64,000 nucleotides of DNA from Straminergon stramineum (taxonomy: Eukaryota > Streptophyta > Bryopsida > Hypnales > Calliergonaceae): NCBI GenBank assembly GCA_963920665.1, contig OY987271.1, positions 7,319,350 to 7,383,349 of the forward strand, read 5' to 3'. The notes beneath the pieces are model-generated. The model saw only the letters and a program-made list of their open reading frames with translations, searched no databases and was not told where the DNA came from. Both the position numbers and the translations under genes were made by a program. This document shows, piece by piece, positions 59,901 to 64,000 of this stretch (its first letter is position 1; each line of letters opens with the position of its first letter).

Positions 59901-61489
59901 ATGGTAATGATGAAAAAAAAGTTTGCATGTTCAGAGCGCGGATCAGGAGACCCGGATATGAGGAAAATGCGGGAGTCTGGGAACAGACCAATGGATGACC
60001 TTTCCATAGCATTTGAAGGATCAAGAAAGGCTGTTAATACTGCAATCGATAAGATCTGTGAATTCACAGGTATTGATTTGAGTCTTTGTACTGCTATGAA
60101 TAATTTTAGAATGGGAGGTCACCACATCAGCATCTCGTGCACCTGAATCGTGAAATCTGACTACAAGCTATTTTTTTCGTCGTAATTTTATAGAGTTATG
60201 CAATACGCAAAAAATATGGTCGTTCTATTATGTCCGGCAACACTCACGTGGTCTTGTTACTCTGTCTTTTAGGGACCAAATTGATTTTTTGGGATATGAG
60301 GGAGACCTTTATTGATGGATTGTACAAAATTTCTGTTTCCCAAGCACGTATGCAAATGGTGGTAGATGGTCTTGACCCAGTAAGTATCCTTCCTTCTGAC
60401 TTATTTATTCGTAAGTTTTAGTCCAGTTTTAAGCATCATGATGTTCTCTATATTTTTGGCATTTGAGTCCAACACGACAAAATTGCTCAAGTGTTGCACT
60501 CATTTCTCCTCATTAATCTTGTAACATGGCATACGGGTAATGTGTAGGTGCTTGGGGAGCTTTGTGAAGTGATTGTGGAACCCCTTCGAGATCGTGTTGT
60601 ACTTGGACTCTTGCAAGCTGCCTTGGTACGATTCTTCAATTATGTTGCTTTCAGTTTATTGTTCATGATTGCTTTTAGTCTTGTCTGCGTGATCTCGGAT
60701 ATGCTAGTGCCTAAAATGACTCTGATGATGCTCAGTCTGCATTGGAATCGTCGTTTGATCCTTTTTCAATTATCAACAGTGTACTGAGATCTAGCCTTCA
60801 GAAGTCTCAATTGTGAGAGCATATTGCTCTAGCCACTGGATTTAAAAAATTTGTCTCTGGTAACTTTAGGATGCTTTGCTTCGCGTGCTTCTGGATGGAG
60901 GACCAACCAGAGGTTTCTCTGCAAGCGACTCAACAATGTTGGAGGAAGACGTGAATGTGCTCAAAGTATGTCTTCTGAACTTTTCCCAGTGTCCACTGGA
61001 ACTTATTGCTGTAACACCTGTAGGATTTTGTTCAGTAAGTTTTTTGGTCATTTTCTCTTGACTGTTCCCTCTTTCTCTTCAACTTTGCAGGATTTCTTTA
61101 TAGCAGAAGGAGATGGACTGCCAAAGGGTGTTGTGGAGAATGCAGCTGCCTCTGTTCAACAAATTCTCAATTTATACAGTCTCGACGTGAGTTTTAAAAC
61201 TTTCTGCCATCCTGCGTATGCCTCTGATTCCCCTATTTTTCCATCTCACCGCCTTGTTTCTAAAATTAGTAACGGATTGCGACAATCGTATTGTTTTCTG
61301 CAGACCAACCAGGTGATTGAAAACTTCAAGCGATCAAGTGAGCAAATGGCAGCAGGAACAAACCAAACAAGAACAGGATCAACACGATTTGCGTCTGATG
61401 CAGATACCCTATTACGTGTATTGTGTCATAGAATCGATCCAGTTGCTTCAAAATTCTTGAAGACGAAAATGAAGTTATCGTCCACTTGA
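50980..61489 (+). CDS. PATROL1-like protein (DUF810 / MUN-domain)
   Basis: 26 exons with consistent phases give 1119 aa: 50980-50987, 51383-51558, 51769-51833, 52088-52370, 52845-52911, 53099-53252, 53674-53841, 54056-54166, 54393-54602, 54824-54925, 55109-55339, 55601-55681, 56014-56106, 56842-57027, 57120-57278, 57460-57552, 57826-57897, 58097-58214, 58931-59112, 59425-59527, 59935-60069, 60273-60379, 60548-60625, 60870-60965, 61091-61186 and 61304-61489. The first coding exon has only 8 nt. Blocks collinear with Arabidopsis PATROL1 include QRYRRDRRELLNFLLA (N-terminus), GEVCHWADGYPVNVR, STWRVLGIT, QWADKQLEDYHLHFA, AADSLEQYLMEL, IVEVFRIVEE, EPLRDRV and VLCHR near the end. An acidic run covers residues 140-153. 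PATROL1 is a Munc13-related factor that controls delivery of the proton pump to the plasma membrane in stomata; that role here is inferred. Confidence 0.93.
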
Positions 61490-62503
61490 TCGCTCTAGGA
61501 ACTTATGCTGAGCTGTAGAAGTCTTGTAGACGTATATGTTTATGTTTCTTTGCAGAAAAATTACATGGTGATTTTACATTCATCCATAAGGAGTTGGAGC
61601 CTGTGATAGGATCCAAGCTTGCAAGTGTGCTGACCCCACCCACCCTTGCATCAGCTTTTGTATAAATATATCTATTTGCTGTACGGTGCTGGCTGTAGAT
61701 GTCTCTAAACGTGTTCATTCCCGAACATAGTTTCGGAGAGTGGGTTTTGCTTCACCCCGTTTCGTGTCATGGTGATTGCCTCTGATACTCTAATTACTCT
61801 GCGTGGTCAGAAAGCCACCAATTCGAGAAAATTTCGCATACTTGAGCTACCACCAACCTCAGTCCCTGGCAGGTGAAAGTCCATTGCAGCAGCATCTTCT
61901 TCCACAAGTGTTGGTTGCCATTCGACCACAGCTTTGAGTTGCGCAAGTTTTGAACCTTAAACGAACCTCGTGGCTCTTGGAGATTGCAGACGCAGCTACA
62001 GTTTTAGTGAAGTCTTTCGAAGTACATGGTTAGTTTATTCCTTGCCCAGTTCCTCTGATGTGCATGGCATGGCTAAGGAGATCCCCAAATCGATATCCCA
62101 GCCATTCATGCATAAGCTTTAGTCTTTCGAACTACACTGCATGTACGTATCTCAGAATATTCCAGAATCATTCCTATTTTCACGGAACTTGTACCAGGAA
62201 AGCATTTACAGCTCGGACAACCATCGATGTGTTGATCATAGAAGGCATCTGGGTTTTAGCGAATCGGTAGAACCTGTCGAAGTAAGCTTAGGTTACAACT
62301 TGACTTCTCATCCATCCTTACAACTCGCTTGACAATGCAGTCTTTTCTCTTCCAAGAATGCATTCTAAAATCATGCAGTAGATTGCTTCGTTTCCAGCTG
62401 CTGCGACTTTTCGAAATCTTAGATTTGTGCTCGAATCAAACGTTGCAACGCAGACAGTGAGTAGGATTGAGGCAGTGTAGCCGAGAAATTTACGCGGGCT
62501 GAT
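61490..62503. other. Intergenic between the PATROL1-like gene and the last gene
   Basis: The first part is probably the 3' untranslated region of the PATROL1-like gene; the last few hundred bases should hold the promoter of the gene at 62504. No other exon was recognised. Confidence 0.5.
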
Positions 62504-63979
62504 ATGAAGGAGCTATGGCCGAAATTGCAGCAGCTGCTTTCTCATTTGAAGATACGGCTTCGGGCATCGGTCTGTCGGCGACTCGCAGTCGGTATGTGTC
62601 ATTCAAAAACCCAGAGCAATGGTGCGACGTTCCTAAGATGCCGCCGCGGTGAATTTGTAAATATATTTGTAAGTCTTATGGGGTTTTAACTTGGTTGATC
62701 TGAATTAAACTGGTTCGCTGTCTTATTCCCTCCGAGCATTTGTTCTGCTTGCTTGCTAGTTCTCATCGATGAAGTTCACATTGTTTGTGGTATGAATTCT
62801 ATTAGACATTATGGCGTTGAGTACGGGGCTACGCGCTGTTGCGATGCTCGATTATATGCCGTGTACTCCACCGATGTTAAAACAACTATGCCAGCTTCTA
62901 TTTCATCTATCTCAGGTTTGTCCGTCTCTTCAACTGCTCATGAGCTCTAGAATGGACTTTCTCAACGCAAACCTGTGAGCTGTGCAATTCTACAAGACTG
63001 TGATCTGTAATCGATTTAGGGTTTTAAGCAGGTGTTTAAAGTTAGGGTTTGGGGCTTCGGTCGTGTTTGATTCCTCATTTGATTGTGAATCTCGGATCAT
63101 ACTTCGCAGGAAGTGCATGAGGTAGCGGTCTTGCGGGTTTTGGACATGGAAGGCTGTGGATACTTAATTCACCCTTCTCATCTATTAGAATACATGCACC
63201 GAAGCCTGAATTCGCCATACCAGCTCTTCTTTGTTGTCCTCGATGATGGCAGTCCTCGGGTACGTTCGTTATAAGTTAACTGTTTGTCAATTATTTAGTA
63301 GCTTTACATGAATGGCTTGATCGAACATTATCGGTTTGATGGAATTTGAAGGGATATTTTAAGTTTTACGGTTCACAGAAAGCATGTCAATCGGAACACG
63401 AGGCAATTGTGAAGAACCTATCTGAGATTCAGCAACGAATCTCTTCCCTACTGGCTGAAAATGTTAAGTCATGTTCTCTTACGGGGGCTGAACAATCCAC
63501 TGGAGAGAATGCAACTACCGATGTACTAGCAGCAGGGAACCCGACAAGTGGTTCTGGAATTCTGTTGCCAACACTGAACGGGTATGTGATAACGATTGAG
63601 AATCTGTCTACCCATTGGCCCTGCCTGCAGTTCAACCTAATCCTGTTTTTGTTCTACCGCATCTTGCAGTGACCCTGCAGTTGGGTTTATTTATGTTCCA
63701 CAGATGGTTGCTTGGCTACCCAGTAGTGTACTTCTTTGTGGAAGAGAATGCTTCTCGAGCAGGGCGGTGTGTGGCTGGTGGTGCAGTACAGTTGCACCAA
63801 GTTCTTGTAAGCAGGTCTGCATTTTTTTTGTCCTGTGCTCATAGTTGCAGTTTTCAAACATCTCGTGTTTCTCTTTGATAGCTTCTTTTAAACTTCGTGA
63901 AGTATGACTGATGGACTCAAATACTTCATGTTTTGTGGTGATGCAGCTCACTTTTGAGTCCCTCAAACTTTCAGAATAA
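62504..63979 (+). CDS. Conserved protein of unknown function, tentatively C1orf74/DUF4504-like
   Basis: Proposed exons: 62504-62591, one starting at 62760 whose 3' end I could not fix, 63110-63259, 63352-63581, 63704-63806 and 63947-63979 (stop TAA, 21 bases before the window ends). Apart from exon 2 the phases agree. The start at 62504 gives a helical N-terminus joining to VLIDEVHIVCG; a second ATG at 62515 in another frame does not lead into a coding exon. Later exons read AVLRVLDMEGCGYLIHPSHL, QLFFVVLDDG and NGWLLGYPVVYFF. The LLGYPVVYFF block recalls the C-terminal region of UPF0739/C1orf74 proteins, from memory and at low certainty. Function is unknown. The last exon is short and could be replaced by one outside the window. 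Confidence 0.5.
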
Positions 63980-64000
63980 TGCTGAGTTAACATATGATGA

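Noticed and set aside
62515..62650. Alternative start (MAEIAAAAFSFEDT) in the last gene
   Set aside because: The frame reads open to a stop but does not join in phase to the VLIDEVH exon, whereas the ATG at 62504 does.
1..64000. CRISPR arrays, operons, bacterial promoters or phage genes
   Set aside because: Genes have spliceosomal introns and belong to plant families, and no regularly spaced identical repeats occur; the window is eukaryotic.

Overview
This window is nuclear DNA from a land plant. Seven multi- or single-exon genes with GT-AG introns sit as GC-richer islands in AT-rich sequence full of small DNA transposons. Several gene families are plant-specific or plant-typical: LPR-type multicopper oxidase, GLUTAMINE DUMPER (VIMAG) proteins, PATROL1/DUF810 and BAHD acyltransferase. 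The proteins are clearly recognisable but diverged from seed-plant versions, and a Tc1-type element is present. A bryophyte such as a moss is my best guess; this is inference, not proof. Exons below were placed by hand from splice signals, reading-frame phase and family similarity.

Layout. 3.3-5.8 kb holds an LPR1/2-like ferroxidase (+, 3 exons). 5.8-27.3 kb is a long gene-poor stretch with at least eight recognisable non-autonomous DNA elements (CACTA-like with 3-bp target duplications, pogo/Tc1-like with TA, hAT-like with 8 bp) and several degenerate repeat arrays. 27.3-28.8 kb is a GLUTAMINE DUMPER-like gene (+). 30.0-31.9 kb holds a TA-flanked MITE abutting a 1.24-kb Tc1-like element with a decayed transposase. 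32.2-32.7 kb is a second copy of the hAT-like MITE seen at 24.2 kb. 34.6-40.0 kb is a 14-exon centrin-like EF-hand gene (+), and 40.0-43.1 kb a 4-exon BAHD acyltransferase (-); their stop codons are only 24 bp apart, tail to tail. 45.2-45.7 kb is a second GLUTAMINE DUMPER-like gene (-) with an exact VIMAG motif. 51.0-61.5 kb is a 26-exon PATROL1-like (DUF810/MUN) gene (+). 62.5-64.0 kb is a conserved gene of unknown function, tentatively C1orf74/DUF4504-like.

The genes do not form a pathway or operon. Shared themes are loose: membrane transport and trafficking (two GDU-like regulators, one PATROL1-like exocytosis factor), apoplastic or cuticle chemistry (LPR-like oxidase, feruloyl-transferase-like BAHD). 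I found no convincing novel defence or enzymatic system. The most noteworthy items are the Tc1-like element, the MITE families with intact target-site duplications, the overlapping convergent gene pair, the duplicated splice-donor segment in the LPR intron, and the EF-hand gene of unknown function.
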